Notes under the pieces: generated by a model
The model's database searches: none
What the model was told of the DNA's origin: nothing
The model's input: the letters and a program-made list of their open reading frames with translations, nothing else
Program-made: the position numbers and the translations under genes
In this document: positions 25,558 through 34,888 of the stretch, piece after piece
How the letters are laid out: each line of letters starts with the position of its first letter
How positions within the stretch are numbered: position 1 is the first letter of the stretch
Assembly (NCBI RefSeq): GCF_000407185.1
Contig: NZ_KE136482.1
Span: forward strand, 682,001-746,000
Direction: 5' to 3'
Source of the DNA: Enterococcus malodoratus ATCC 43197
GTDB lineage: Bacteria; Bacillota; Bacilli; Lactobacillales; Enterococcaceae
Length of the DNA: 64,000 bases

Positions 25558-26609
25558 ATTGTCAAATTAAGTTAGACAAATCATCAATACTTACGTAACT
25601 CAAAAATACTTCCAAAGGTGTTCGATAATCCAGTGATTTTCTAGGAATATTATTTCGTTTAGATGTGACAGATTGAATAAAAGATTCATCTACTGAATTG
25701 AAATCCATAGATTTCAATAAACCATCTCTACGTAACAATCCGTTAGAATTCTCGTTTAGGCCTCTTTGAGACGGCGTTCCTGGATCAGCGAAATAAATGG
25801 CAATATCATTGGCATTACTGATTTGTTTCCAATTTGAAAATTCCTTTCCACAATCAAAAGTGATGGATTTGAATAGATTTTTCGGTACAGATTCAAACCA
25901 ATGATTTAATTTTTTTTCAATATCAATCGCTTGTCTACCACACGGTTTCAATGTGATGATAACTTTTGATAATCGTTCAACTAAGGTAATTACAGCACTT
26001 TTATGTTTCAGACCTACGATAGTGTCACCTTCAAGGTGACCAAACTCATTTGAGAATTGGCTATAATCTTTTTCACGTTCATGAATAGAGCGGCGGAAAG
26101 CTTGTTTTCCACGCCTTTCTTGATGTCCATTCGGTTTACGCTTGCCTTTCATCGGTAAGTCAGAAGGATTAAATAGCCCCTTTTTGAACATACGATAAAT
26201 GGTACGAGCAGAACAACGAATAGGAAACGCTGCACGACCAACAATCACATCGGGTGTCCATCCTTGAACAACCTTTCTTTGAATATATTCTGATTGTTCC
26301 TCGGGTAAAACAAGCGGGCGTCTACCACAGTTTGATTTGTTTTTCTTATACTGTTGATAGTATTCTAAGGCTGATTTTCCTTGCTTGAAGAATAGGTATA
26401 CTTTATGGATCGTTTGTCTTGAACGATTCAAGCAATGCGCAGTTTTCGCAACAGATTGATTTATTTTGAAATAAGACTCTATCATTACAAGTTCATCCGT
26501 TGTAAGATGGGTATAGGTCATTTGTACTCACTCCTTATAATTCTTTGGTCAGAACTATTTTGAGTGTAGCACAAATGGCTTTTTTAGTTGTCTAGCTTAA
26601 TTTTACAAT
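25558..26609 (-). mobile_element. IS30-family insertion sequence
   Basis: The element is about 1052 bp with imperfect terminal inverted repeats: ATTGTCAAATTAAGTTAGAC at the left (from 25558) and, read inward from the right end at 26609, ATTGTAAAATTAAGCTAGAC. It carries one intact transposase gene. Size and ends resemble IS6770/IS1062-type enterococcal elements (from memory, not searched). No short target duplication is visible at the flanks. Confidence 0.88.
25562..26521 (-). CDS. IS30-family transposase
   Basis: This 319-residue protein has an N-terminal HTH (LTTDELVMIESYFKINQSVAKTA and SRQTIHKVY). A DDE core follows with GHLEGDTIVG (first Asp), ITFDCGKEFSNW (second Asp), and the third acidic residue in RGLNENSNGLLR. 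All three catalytic residues and the usual IS30 text around them are present, so the enzyme looks functional. The stop codon lies inside the left terminal repeat, as is common in compact elements. Confidence 0.95.
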   Translation of the reverse strand: MTYTHLTTDELVMIESYFKINQSVAKTAHCLNRSRQTIHKVYLFFKQGKSALEYYQQYKKNKSNCGRRPLVLPEEQSEYIQRKVVQGWTPDVIVGRAAFPIRCSARTIYRMFKKGLFNPSDLPMKGKRKPNGHQERRGKQAFRRSIHEREKDYSQFSNEFGHLEGDTIVGLKHKSAVITLVERLSKVIITLKPCGRQAIDIEKKLNHWFESVPKNLFKSITFDCGKEFSNWKQISNANDIAIYFADPGTPSQRGLNENSNGLLRRDGLLKSMDFNSVDESFIQSVTSKRNNIPRKSLDYRTPLEVFLSYVSIDDLSNLI

Positions 26610-26638
26610 CGGCGTTGGATAAAAAAGGAGTGGTAAAA

Positions 26639-27817
26639 ATGAATCAAACACAATTCTATGCCCCAACAAGGGTGATCTTTGGAGCAGATACAGAAAAACA
26701 AATCGGGGATATCATCGCCAATTATGGCTATAAAAAAGTTTTGATCCATTATGGCGGGCAAAGTGCACTTCGCTCTGGTTTGATTGATCATGTCAAGCAA
26801 TCTCTAATAAGTAAAAAAATCGACTTTGTGGAGTTAGGCGGTGTGGTTCCAAATCCAGTTTTATCGTTGGTTTATCAAGGTATCACCTTAGCAAAGACCG
26901 AAAAAGTTGATTTTATTCTGGCGATTGGCGGTGGCAGCGTCATTGATTCCGCCAAAGCCATTGGTTACGGAGCTGCTAATGAACAAGACGTTTGGGATTA
27001 TTACAGTACCTCTGCCCTGCCCCAAGCTTGTTTACCGATCGGAACCATTTTGACAATCGCTGCTGCAGGCAGTGAAATGAGCAACAGTTCAGTGATCACG
27101 AATGAAGCTGGTAATTTAAAACGCGGCTGCGGTAGCGATTTGAGTCGGCCGCTCTTTAGTATTATGGACCCAGTATTAACGTTGACTTTGCCTGATTATC
27201 AAACGGCCGCGGGATGCGTGGACATTATGATGCACACGATGGAACGTTATTTCAACCACGGCGATAATCTAGAGCTGACCGATGCCATCAGTGAAAGTCT
27301 ATTGCGGGTGGTTAAGAAAAATGCGCTGCTGTTAGCCAAGGAACCGCAAAATTTGGCAGCGCGTGGAGAAGTAATGTGGGCAAGCAGCTTGTCCCACAAT
27401 GGATTGACTGGCTTTGGTACTGACGGCGGTGATTTTGCGACCCATAAGATCGAACACGAATTAAGCGGCATGTTCGATGTTACTCATGGTGCTGGTTTGG
27501 CAGTTGTATGGCCTAATTGGGCCCGCTATGTTTTTAAAGAACGGCTGGAACGCTTCGTGCAATTTGCAGTCAACGTCATGGATGTCGAACCATGTGCTGA
27601 TGCTGAAGAAACCGCATTAAAAGGCATCCATGCGATGGAAAACTTTTATCATGCACTCAAGATGCCCACTAATTTAAAGGAATTAGGACTAAATCCTACG
27701 GAAGCAGAATTACAGGAAATGGCTGAAAAATGCGACTATCGACCAGATGGAACGATTGGCATCGTTAAAAAGTTGGCTGTATCGGATGTTTATGCGATTC
27801 TAAAATGTTCCCGTTAA
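26639..27817 (+). CDS. Iron-containing alcohol dehydrogenase (butanol dehydrogenase-like)
   Basis: This 392-residue enzyme is taken from the ATG at 26639, 8 bases after AAAGGAG; the ORF extension upstream runs into the IS. GGGSVIDSAKAIG is the NAD(P)-binding loop. DIMMHTMERYF and THKIEHELSGMFDVTHGAGLA (in pieces) carry the metal-binding Asp/His set of group III alcohol dehydrogenases. It reduces aldehydes to alcohols. It is followed by a MerR regulator 50 bp downstream. The IS30-family element sits 30 bp upstream of its start and separates it from its apparent MerR-type promoter. Confidence 0.93.
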   Translation: MNQTQFYAPTRVIFGADTEKQIGDIIANYGYKKVLIHYGGQSALRSGLIDHVKQSLISKKIDFVELGGVVPNPVLSLVYQGITLAKTEKVDFILAIGGGSVIDSAKAIGYGAANEQDVWDYYSTSALPQACLPIGTILTIAAAGSEMSNSSVITNEAGNLKRGCGSDLSRPLFSIMDPVLTLTLPDYQTAAGCVDIMMHTMERYFNHGDNLELTDAISESLLRVVKKNALLLAKEPQNLAARGEVMWASSLSHNGLTGFGTDGGDFATHKIEHELSGMFDVTHGAGLAVVWPNWARYVFKERLERFVQFAVNVMDVEPCADAEETALKGIHAMENFYHALKMPTNLKELGLNPTEAELQEMAEKCDYRPDGTIGIVKKLAVSDVYAILKCSR

Positions 27818-27867
27818 TCCATCTTTTCATCTGTTAAAATAGAAGAAAAGACAGTTAGAGGGAGAAA

Positions 27868-28248
27868 ATGATGGGGGATAAAATTGGAGATATTTCTAAA
27901 AGAACAGGACTTAGTACCTATACTTTAAGGTATTACGATCAGAAAGGGCTGCTGCCCTTTGTTGCGCGAGATAAAAATGGGCGTCGTCATTTCAAGGAAG
28001 AAGATTTTGAATTTCTATCAATTATTACATGTTTAAAAGATACCGGAATGCAATTAAGCGATATTCGACAATTCGTGGAGTGGTCAATGGACGGCGATCC
28101 GACCTTTGAAAAACGGCTCAATTTCTTTACCGATCACAAACAAGAGGTTGAAAAACAATTAGCGCAAACTCAAACTTATCTTAATAAGATTGATCGGAAA
28201 ATTGGTAAATATACCAGAGCTCATGAGGCTGCAATGACTAAACAATAA
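27868..28248 (+). CDS. MerR-family regulator (AdhR-like)
   Basis: This 126-residue protein has the MerR HTH (IGDISKRTGLSTYTLRYYDQKGLLPF) and a C-terminal dimerisation coiled coil with no metal-binding Cys, as in aldehyde-responsive AdhR-type regulators. AGAGGGAG precedes the start. It follows the alcohol dehydrogenase, and two MerR-type promoters occur at 23778 and 25384, which it probably activates. Confidence 0.9.
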   Translation: MMGDKIGDISKRTGLSTYTLRYYDQKGLLPFVARDKNGRRHFKEEDFEFLSIITCLKDTGMQLSDIRQFVEWSMDGDPTFEKRLNFFTDHKQEVEKQLAQTQTYLNKIDRKIGKYTRAHEAAMTKQ

Positions 28249-28262
28249 TATGCCGATAACGT

Positions 28263-28302
28263 AAAACGGGAAGTAAAGGATACCCTTCACTTCCCGTTTT
28301 TT
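28263..28302. terminator. Bidirectional terminator between merR and GH13 genes
   Basis: AAAACGGGAAGT and ACTTCCCGTTTT form a perfect 12-bp stem around a loop that itself contains GGATACCC. Confidence 0.88.
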
Positions 28303-29962
28303 AGTTGGTCAGCTCAACAATAAAAGCCTCATATGGCAACAAGTCCATCAATAAATCACGACGTTCTTCATTATTTTTGATTTTGAAATCCGCTTGCTGT
28401 TCAAATAATTCTTTTGGCAGCTTTTGGATCTCCTCCGACATATTAGCGACGACATACCAATTTTTTTGATCAAGCTTTCTCTGATAAATAAACAAGGCGC
28501 CATCTTCCAGATAAAGCAAGTCATATGTTCCTTCAATCAAAATCGTCTCCGAGTGACGTAATTGGATCAGCTGCTGATAAAAGTGAAAAATTGATTTTTG
28601 ACTTTCTTGATCAGCGGCGACATTGATTTCCTGAAAATTGGGATTGACCTTGAACCAAGGCGTCGTTTGACTGAAGCCTGCATGACTACTTTGATCCCAC
28701 TGCATCGGTGTTCGAGCGTTGTCCCGGGAAATTTTATGAACGGCGGCTAAAAAATCGGATTTTGACATCGTTTTTTGCTGCTCAACATAAAATTCGAAAT
28801 TGCCGCGCAACTCGATATCCTCGTACTCCTCCAAGTCAAACCTCGCATTTGTCATACCGATTTCTTCTCCTTGAAAAATAAAAGGCGTCCCTTGCAATCC
28901 GTGCAGAATCGTCGCAAAGGCTGTAGCACATTCATAGCGATACCTTTCATCGTTCCCCCACCGTGAGATGACACGAGCACGATCATGGTTTTCAAAATAC
29001 AGAGCATTCCAACCTTTTCCTCGCAACTCCTTCTGCCATGCAGACAGAATCCTCTTCAAATCCGGCAGATCCATTGATTTCAAAGCCCAGCGACCATTGA
29101 CATCGCCTTTTTTACGATCGACATGCATATGCTCAAATGTGAAAATCATATCCAGTTCTTCTCTTTTCGGATCGACTAACAGGTGAGCATCCGTTGATTT
29201 AGCCGCTGGCGACTCACCCACACTCATCATTTCAAAAGGTTTCAAGACCTCTTGATTCATCTCATGGATAAATTCGTGCATTCGCGGACCATTCTGCTGA
29301 TTTTCTGTAGTAAAAGCCCTCGGATTGTCTGGATAATCCAAGTTTTTAGAAATGGAGGTTACAACATCCATCCGCCAGCCGTCTACACCCTTCGCTTTCC
29401 AGAAACGCATCATGTCATAAATGTATTCGCGAACAGTCGGATTTTCCCAATTGAGATCGGGTTGTTCTTTGGCATAATAGTGTAAATAATACTGCTGGCG
29501 CGACTCATCCCAGCTCCATGCCGAACCGCCGAAACTCGAGCCCCAATTATTTGGCGCTGATCCATCCGACTTAGCCTCTTTCCAAATATAGAAGTCGCTG
29601 AAAAAATTATCGGACGATTTACGACTTTCTTGAAACCATAAACATTGATCCGACGTATGATTCGCCACAAAATCCATCACGATTTTAATTTCTTTGGCAT
29701 GAGCCTCTTCGATCAGTTGATACATTTCCTCATTCGTCCCAAACATTGGATCAATTTGCCGATAATCCGCCACATCATAACCGTTATCCACCTGTGGTGA
29801 TACATAGATCGGACTGATCCATAAAGCATCGACACCCAATTCTTTTAAGTAAGGAAGTTTTTCACGAATCCCGTTCAAATCCCCGATCCCATCGCCATCT
29901 GTGTCTTTAAAACTCTTCGGATAAATCTGATAGAAAACTGCTTGTTTCCACCATTCTGTCAT
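28301..29962 (-). CDS. GH13 alpha-glucosidase (oligo-1,6-glucosidase/trehalose-6-phosphate hydrolase type)
   Basis: This 553-residue enzyme begins MTEWWKQAVFYQIYPKSFKDTDGDGIGDL. It has the four GH13 motifs: DFVANHTSD (about 97-105), GWRMDV with nucleophile Asp199, VGE with acid/base Glu250, and FENHDRARV with the third Asp. No signal peptide, so it hydrolyses imported alpha-linked glucosides in the cytoplasm. It lies 3 bp after the alpha-galactosidase gene and is last in the LevR-controlled operon. Its exact substrate (isomaltose-type, sucrose-type or a phosphorylated sugar) cannot be fixed. Confidence 0.93.
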   Translation of the reverse strand: MTEWWKQAVFYQIYPKSFKDTDGDGIGDLNGIREKLPYLKELGVDALWISPIYVSPQVDNGYDVADYRQIDPMFGTNEEMYQLIEEAHAKEIKIVMDFVANHTSDQCLWFQESRKSSDNFFSDFYIWKEAKSDGSAPNNWGSSFGGSAWSWDESRQQYYLHYYAKEQPDLNWENPTVREYIYDMMRFWKAKGVDGWRMDVVTSISKNLDYPDNPRAFTTENQQNGPRMHEFIHEMNQEVLKPFEMMSVGESPAAKSTDAHLLVDPKREELDMIFTFEHMHVDRKKGDVNGRWALKSMDLPDLKRILSAWQKELRGKGWNALYFENHDRARVISRWGNDERYRYECATAFATILHGLQGTPFIFQGEEIGMTNARFDLEEYEDIELRGNFEFYVEQQKTMSKSDFLAAVHKISRDNARTPMQWDQSSHAGFSQTTPWFKVNPNFQEINVAADQESQKSIFHFYQQLIQLRHSETILIEGTYDLLYLEDGALFIYQRKLDQKNWYVVANMSEEIQKLPKELFEQQADFKIKNNEERRDLLMDLLPYEAFIVELTN

Positions 29963-29965
29963 TGG

Positions 29966-32140
29966 TTACTCCTCCAATTTTCTTAATACCCATTGTTGAC
30001 TAAAGAAATCCTCTTTTACCGTATCAATCGCTAGACCAAATGCCATCAATTCATCCCCAAATCTATGGTCACCATTAGGTAATTCATAGCAAGAATCGGC
30101 GTCCAAAGCGACTAGTTTCAAACGCTTAGAGGGCAAATTCGGTTTCTCTTGCACTTGAACATACGAAACAACAACTTGTGACTCATCGATGAATTGCCAC
30201 GCTTTAGCGTTAGTACCTTGAAGGGTGCTTAACCGATACATTTCACCCAGCTGAACGGTTTTACGGATAGCTTTGAAACAAGTGGTTTGCTCTTTGACCC
30301 CGGCTTGTTCAGCCTGTGATAATTTTGTCAGATCCAACTCATAACCAAAGTTTCCCTGCATCGCTACTACGCCTCGTGTCTGTAAGGAAGTCACACGCCC
30401 GATTTGATGATTGGGTACTTGAGATACATGACAGCCCATCGTGATCGGTGGATAGATCAAACTGGTTCCCTCTTGGATACTCAAGCGTTCGATCGCGTCA
30501 GTATCATCACTTGTCCATGTTTGCGGCATATAATAAAGCATTCCGGGATCATTTCGACCGCCGCCGCCTGCGCAATTTTCAAATAGAATCTCTGGGAAGC
30601 GACTCGTTAATTCTTCAATCACACGATACAATCCTAAGATATAGCGATGATAAAATTCTTTTTGCTGCGCTGCTGGTAGAACATTTGAACCCGCCTCGGT
30701 GATGCTGCGATTCCAGTCCCATTTGATATAGTCAATTTCCTGCTCTTGAAAAAGCTTCGTCAATGTTTCTATTAAATAATTCTGAACAGCCGGATTTACT
30801 AAATCAAGTACCCACTGTCCGCGCGAGTAAGATTTCAATCGGTCGGGAACCTCTACACACCAATCAGGATGGACACGATACAAATCGCTATCCTCCGAAA
30901 TCATTTCCGGTTCGACCCAAAGTCCAAAATCTAATCCGATCGTTTTAATTTTCTTGATGAACGCGTCAAGCCCTTCTGGAAACTTCTTTCGATCCACAAA
31001 CCAATCACCTAAAGAACTAGATGTATCATTGCGTTGACCAAACCAGCCGTCATCCAAAACAAACATTTCAACCCCTAGTTCTTTCGAACGTTGGGCCAAG
31101 TCAACAAGCTCCTGTTCCTTCAAATCAAAATAACTAGCTTCCCAACTGTTTACCACAATCGGCCGCTCTTTTTTAGCAAATCGCGGGGTAAGTAAATGAT
31201 TTTGATACAACTGATGATATTTATGGCTAATTTCTTGCAAGCCTTGATCACTAAAAATCAACACCGCTTCTGGGGAGACAAACGTCATTTGAGGTTTCAA
31301 GTTCCAGCCAAAGGTCGCCGAATTGATACCAATCTGCATTCGCAACGCTTCCTGCTGATCGACATCGACAGTCGCTTCAAAATTACCGCTATAAACCAGA
31401 TTCATACTGTAAACCTTGCCAGAAGTTTCATTCGTTCCCTTTTCAAGTAAAGCGATAAATGGATTGTGCTCGTGACTGCTGCCGCCTCGCAGACTTTCGA
31501 TACGATAATTTAATTGACTAAGTGGTGTCCGTTGAATGCCGACTTCCCGCGCCCAAGCCCCGCCTAAATGCAAAAGTTCTAAATTGCTTGTCGGCAATTC
31601 TACACAGGCACTATTCAATTGATCAATCTCAACGATTGAATCCCCCAAATTTTCCAGTTCCGTATGGCGCGTGATCGCGTCTGACTTTTCATACAAAGTG
31701 TAAAACAATCGCATTTTCAGCCTTTGATAGGCATCGATCAAGTGAATGACCAGTGTTTGACACTCTTCACTGTCTCGCAAACTTGGTAATTCTGCCAACT
31801 TTGGTTTGCCAGAATATACTTCATGAGAGTGATAGCGAAAATCGCTGATCTTCGTTCCGTTCTGATAAGTCAATTGAAAAGCTGGTTTGCGCAGATCGCT
31901 ATTACCAAAAGCCGGATATTCTTGCGGAAGCCGCTCCAATTTATATTCCTTAATATGGTCGGTATCAGCTAAGTAACTCGCCCGTTTGATCTCTTTCAAT
32001 AAATAATCAGGGAAGCGCTTGGCTAAGCGGCTTCCCCAAAATAGATGAAAAAGATGATTTTGCTGGTTTCTTTGAATGAGATAACTGGTTTTTCGTCCTT
32101 GGAGATGAAAAATACCCGTTTGTTCATCAAAATAAATCAT
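29966..32140 (-). CDS. GH36 alpha-galactosidase
   Basis: This 724-residue enzyme has the GH36 landmarks FVLDDGWFGQRN, YIKWDWNRSI with the nucleophile Asp, and ENCAGGGGRNDPGMLYYMPQ followed by TSDDTDAIERL with the acid/base Asp. It is full length and cytoplasmic. It would release galactose from melibiose- or raffinose-type sugars. The ribosome binding site GAGAGG overlaps the stop of EIID, so it is translated in the same operon. Pairing with a mannose-family PTS is unusual, because the imported sugar would normally be phosphorylated. Confidence 0.94.
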   Translation of the reverse strand: MIYFDEQTGIFHLQGRKTSYLIQRNQQNHLFHLFWGSRLAKRFPDYLLKEIKRASYLADTDHIKEYKLERLPQEYPAFGNSDLRKPAFQLTYQNGTKISDFRYHSHEVYSGKPKLAELPSLRDSEECQTLVIHLIDAYQRLKMRLFYTLYEKSDAITRHTELENLGDSIVEIDQLNSACVELPTSNLELLHLGGAWAREVGIQRTPLSQLNYRIESLRGGSSHEHNPFIALLEKGTNETSGKVYSMNLVYSGNFEATVDVDQQEALRMQIGINSATFGWNLKPQMTFVSPEAVLIFSDQGLQEISHKYHQLYQNHLLTPRFAKKERPIVVNSWEASYFDLKEQELVDLAQRSKELGVEMFVLDDGWFGQRNDTSSSLGDWFVDRKKFPEGLDAFIKKIKTIGLDFGLWVEPEMISEDSDLYRVHPDWCVEVPDRLKSYSRGQWVLDLVNPAVQNYLIETLTKLFQEQEIDYIKWDWNRSITEAGSNVLPAAQQKEFYHRYILGLYRVIEELTSRFPEILFENCAGGGGRNDPGMLYYMPQTWTSDDTDAIERLSIQEGTSLIYPPITMGCHVSQVPNHQIGRVTSLQTRGVVAMQGNFGYELDLTKLSQAEQAGVKEQTTCFKAIRKTVQLGEMYRLSTLQGTNAKAWQFIDESQVVVSYVQVQEKPNLPSKRLKLVALDADSCYELPNGDHRFGDELMAFGLAIDTVKEDFFSQQWVLRKLEE

Positions 32141-32155
32141 AATTTTCTGTCCTCT

Positions 32156-32980
32156 CTATGCAATTCCTAAAGCGGAAAGGATGATCCCTAAAACGATGAT
32201 CCCTAACATCAATACAGTGATGCTGAATTTTTTCTTTAACAAGTAATAGCAAAGCAGTGTCAATAAAAGCGGTACGATCCCGACAAAAATCTGATCCAAC
32301 ATCTCTTGCAGTTTCATGACTGTTTCCCCTTGCATCGCAAAAGAAAGTTTTGTCTGGAAGACGACCATGGAACTCGTCATTGCCCCAACCATCATTAAAC
32401 CAACCATACTAGCGCCTTTCGTTAGAATCCCAATCAGACCTTCCGAATAAAGCCGTTCAATATATTTCGAACCTAGTGAATAACCTAAAAATGCGCCATA
32501 ATATCTCGTTAACCATTGCGGGATATTGAATAGTGCCAAGAAGACTAACGGAGCCAAGACATTGCCGCTTGTTGCTAGACCGACCGCGATCCCCGCCGAG
32601 ATAACGCGCCATACACCCCAGAAAATCGAATCTCCAATTCCAGCCAAAGGTCCCATCAAACTAGTTTTTACCGCGTTGATCGAAGCTACATCGAAGTTTG
32701 CTTTTTCCGAATTTTCCTTTTCCATCGATGCCGCGATTCCCATGATAAAGGACACCATTGGGACAGTTGTGTTAAAATACGACATGTGACGAACTAACGC
32801 TTCTTTTCTTTGATCCTCTTCTTTATAAAAAGCATTGATGAAGGGCATCATCGAGTAACAGAAACCATTCGCTCCCTGCTTCGCCGGATTTACTGAAACA
32901 TATAGCGTCTGCGAACGCCAAAACATTTGGCGAACTAATTTTTTCTCTTCTTTAGTCAAATCATTCCCTATTTTACTCAT
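32156..32980 (-). CDS. PTS mannose-family EIID component (LevR operon)
   Basis: This 274-residue protein has the EIID marks MFWRSQTLYVSVNPAKQGANG and VKTSLMGPLAGIGDSIFWG. It overlaps EIIC by 4 bases (ATGA). It differs clearly from the EIID at 796, so the two PTS are not recent duplicates. With EIIC it forms the channel of the LevR-controlled permease. Confidence 0.95.
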   Translation of the reverse strand: MSKIGNDLTKEEKKLVRQMFWRSQTLYVSVNPAKQGANGFCYSMMPFINAFYKEEDQRKEALVRHMSYFNTTVPMVSFIMGIAASMEKENSEKANFDVASINAVKTSLMGPLAGIGDSIFWGVWRVISAGIAVGLATSGNVLAPLVFLALFNIPQWLTRYYGAFLGYSLGSKYIERLYSEGLIGILTKGASMVGLMMVGAMTSSMVVFQTKLSFAMQGETVMKLQEMLDQIFVGIVPLLLTLLCYYLLKKKFSITVLMLGIIVLGIILSALGIA

Positions 32981-33786
32981 GCGAAAAAGTCCTCCTCTTC
33001 TTGATCGACATTGGCAGCGGCCTGCACTGCAACGGCTGTTTTCGCTTTTTCAAGTTTATTTAATTGATAATCTCTTTGCGCGATTAGTATAGCTCCGATA
33101 AAGGCAATGACCGCAACCGCGACTAACGGTAACTTGAGATAGCCTACCAGCACAATCCCTAAGAAAAAGAAGACCGCAATTTTATTTTCCCAAAGCATTC
33201 GTAATAGCATCGCCATCCCGACTGCTGGTAATAAGTTACCTGCTACGGACAACCCGTTCATGATCACCTCTGGAATCATGTTCAACGCCGCTTGAACCGC
33301 ATTTGCTCCAAACAACATCGCGAAAAACGGAATCAATGAGTATGCAAAGAACCAAATTCCCCAAACACCAAAATGCAGATAAGTGAATTGTTTTTGTTTG
33401 CCCTCTGCTGCTAATCGATCAAAAACCGGTGCCATAGAACCACTGAATAAAATATAAATTGCTAATTTGATTTGTTGTCCTAAAATTCCGATTGGCAAAG
33501 CTAATGCGATCGCTGCATCGACTCCGCCGCCTAATTTTATGGCAAAGCCGGTCGCTAACGCAGTTGCTAATCCTGGTTCCGCCGCTGAAGCACCACCAAT
33601 ATTAATGACTCCCATGAAAATCGTTTCTAATGCCGCCCCAATTTTTAACCCCGTTTGCACATCACCCATTAGTAATCCAAGAAATGGTCCGACAACAATC
33701 GGTCGAAACAATAGCGAAAATCCAATCAATTCATGTCCACCGACACAAAGGAATACCACTAACCCAACTAAAAATGCATCTAACAT
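32977..33786 (-). CDS. PTS mannose-family EIIC component (LevR operon)
   Basis: This 269-residue polytopic protein has GFSLLFRPIVVGPFLGLLMGDVQTGL and AALETIFMGVINIGGASAAEP, the EIIC(Man) pattern. EIIB is 15 bp upstream and EIID overlaps downstream. The C-terminal tail ends in the acidic QEEEDFFA. Confidence 0.95.
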   Translation of the reverse strand: MLDAFLVGLVVFLCVGGHELIGFSLLFRPIVVGPFLGLLMGDVQTGLKIGAALETIFMGVINIGGASAAEPGLATALATGFAIKLGGGVDAAIALALPIGILGQQIKLAIYILFSGSMAPVFDRLAAEGKQKQFTYLHFGVWGIWFFAYSLIPFFAMLFGANAVQAALNMIPEVIMNGLSVAGNLLPAVGMAMLLRMLWENKIAVFFFLGIVLVGYLKLPLVAVAVIAFIGAILIAQRDYQLNKLEKAKTAVAVQAAANVDQEEEDFFA

Positions 33787-33801
33787 ATTTACCGCTCCTT
33801 T

Positions 33802-34293
33802 TTATAATTTTTGGTCTTTGATGATCGAACTTGCTAAAACTTTCTCTTCAGAAGGAACCGCCTGAAAGGCCGTTTCCGGATATACTTCGACTAATTCTTT
33901 CAACGCTGTGATCTCGCTATCGGTCAACATGACATATTTAGTAATTTGTGTTTTCTCTGCCTGCACCATTTTTCCGGCATTGCCGATATTGACGTATTCG
34001 ATCGTAGTAATTTCTTTTGCGATTCGTAGCGCATCTTCTACTGTTTTGACTAATACCATCAAATTCATTTCACTTGCCTTAGGATTTTTCAATAACTTGA
34101 TGGCATCATCCACATCTTTGATGATTGATTTAACTGTCGATGGTACCGCCATCTGCAACGCCATTTTTTGTGTTTCATTATTCGCCACTTCATCATTGGC
34201 AATCACTAACCCTTTTAATTTCAATTCCTTGGACCAAACCATAGCAATTTGCCCATGGACCAAACGTTCATCTACTCGTAATGCCTTAATCAT
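33802..34293 (-). CDS. PTS mannose-family EIIB component (LevR operon)
   Basis: This 163-residue protein begins MIKALRVDERLVHGQIAMVW; His13 is the phosphorylated residue. It is full length, unlike the frameshifted copy at 2419-2890, and so shows what the intact domain should look like. It lies between EIIA and EIIC. Confidence 0.95.
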   Translation of the reverse strand: MIKALRVDERLVHGQIAMVWSKELKLKGLVIANDEVANNETQKMALQMAVPSTVKSIIKDVDDAIKLLKNPKASEMNLMVLVKTVEDALRIAKEITTIEYVNIGNAGKMVQAEKTQITKYVMLTDSEITALKELVEVYPETAFQAVPSEEKVLASSIIKDQKL

Positions 34294-34311
34294 TTCTTTT
34301 TCCTCCTTTTG

Positions 34312-34725
34312 TTATGCAAAAAACTCTTCTTCACTAGCTTCCATCGTTTCGATAGGTGAAACGATCTGCATCGCTTCCCGTCCAGAAGCAACAAGTTCTG
34401 CTAAACGTTCCTCTGTCAACGGCTCTTTATTTAAAATCACCTCTAAGACTAACGATAAATTAAATCCCGCAATAATTTGAACATCTTTCCCTGAACTTTC
34501 CAATAAAACCTTTTGATTCACACTACCACCGAATAAATCTGTAAAAACAACGGCCGACTCTCCATCTAATGCTTCAAAAAACATCGATAACTGTTCATCT
34601 ATTGAAGGCTCGTCTTCAACATAAGCGGATAAATAAGTGATTCGTTCATTTGGGACGAACAGTTCTAACGTACTTTCTAATCCCTTAGCAAATTGACCAT
34701 GTGTCGCGATCGCAAATTTTGTCAT
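34312..34725 (-). CDS. PTS mannose-family EIIA component (LevR operon)
   Basis: This 137-residue protein starts at the ATG at 34725, 7 bases after AAAAGGAGGG; the longer ORF to 34761 is rejected. MTKFAIATHGQFAKGL has the phosphorylated His9 and VFTDLFGGSVNQ is the second signature. It is the first gene of the sigma-54-dependent operon; the promoter is 60 bp upstream. Confidence 0.94.
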   Translation of the reverse strand: MTKFAIATHGQFAKGLESTLELFVPNERITYLSAYVEDEPSIDEQLSMFFEALDGESAVVFTDLFGGSVNQKVLLESSGKDVQIIAGFNLSLVLEVILNKEPLTEERLAELVASGREAMQIVSPIETMEASEEEFFA

Positions 34726-34787
34726 GCTATCCCTCCTTTTTACTATTAAGAGTAATTTCATTCGTATCTCTTTCTCACTTTATTAAA

Positions 34788-34803
34788 AGCAAGTCCCGTG
34801 CCA
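34788..34803 (-). promoter_or_regulatory. Sigma-54 (-24/-12) promoter
   Basis: On the minus strand TGGCAC-GGGAC-TTGCTT matches the RpoN consensus TGGCAC-N5-TTGCW at every defined position. It lies between levR and the PTS genes and reads into EIIA, as expected for a LevR-activated operon. Confidence 0.93.
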
Positions 34804-34842
34804 ATTATCAAAATGTACGTCTAGCAAGCGGCATTAAGCACA

Positions 34843-34875
34843 AAAAAATAGCGCTTAATAAAACAAGCGCTATTT
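34843..34875 (-). terminator. Terminator of levR-like gene
   Basis: On the minus strand AAATAGCGCTT and AAGCGCTATTT form a perfect 11-bp stem followed by TTTT. It separates the activator gene from the sigma-54 promoter 40 bp further on. Confidence 0.9.
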
Positions 34876-34888
34876 TAAGCAGATACTA

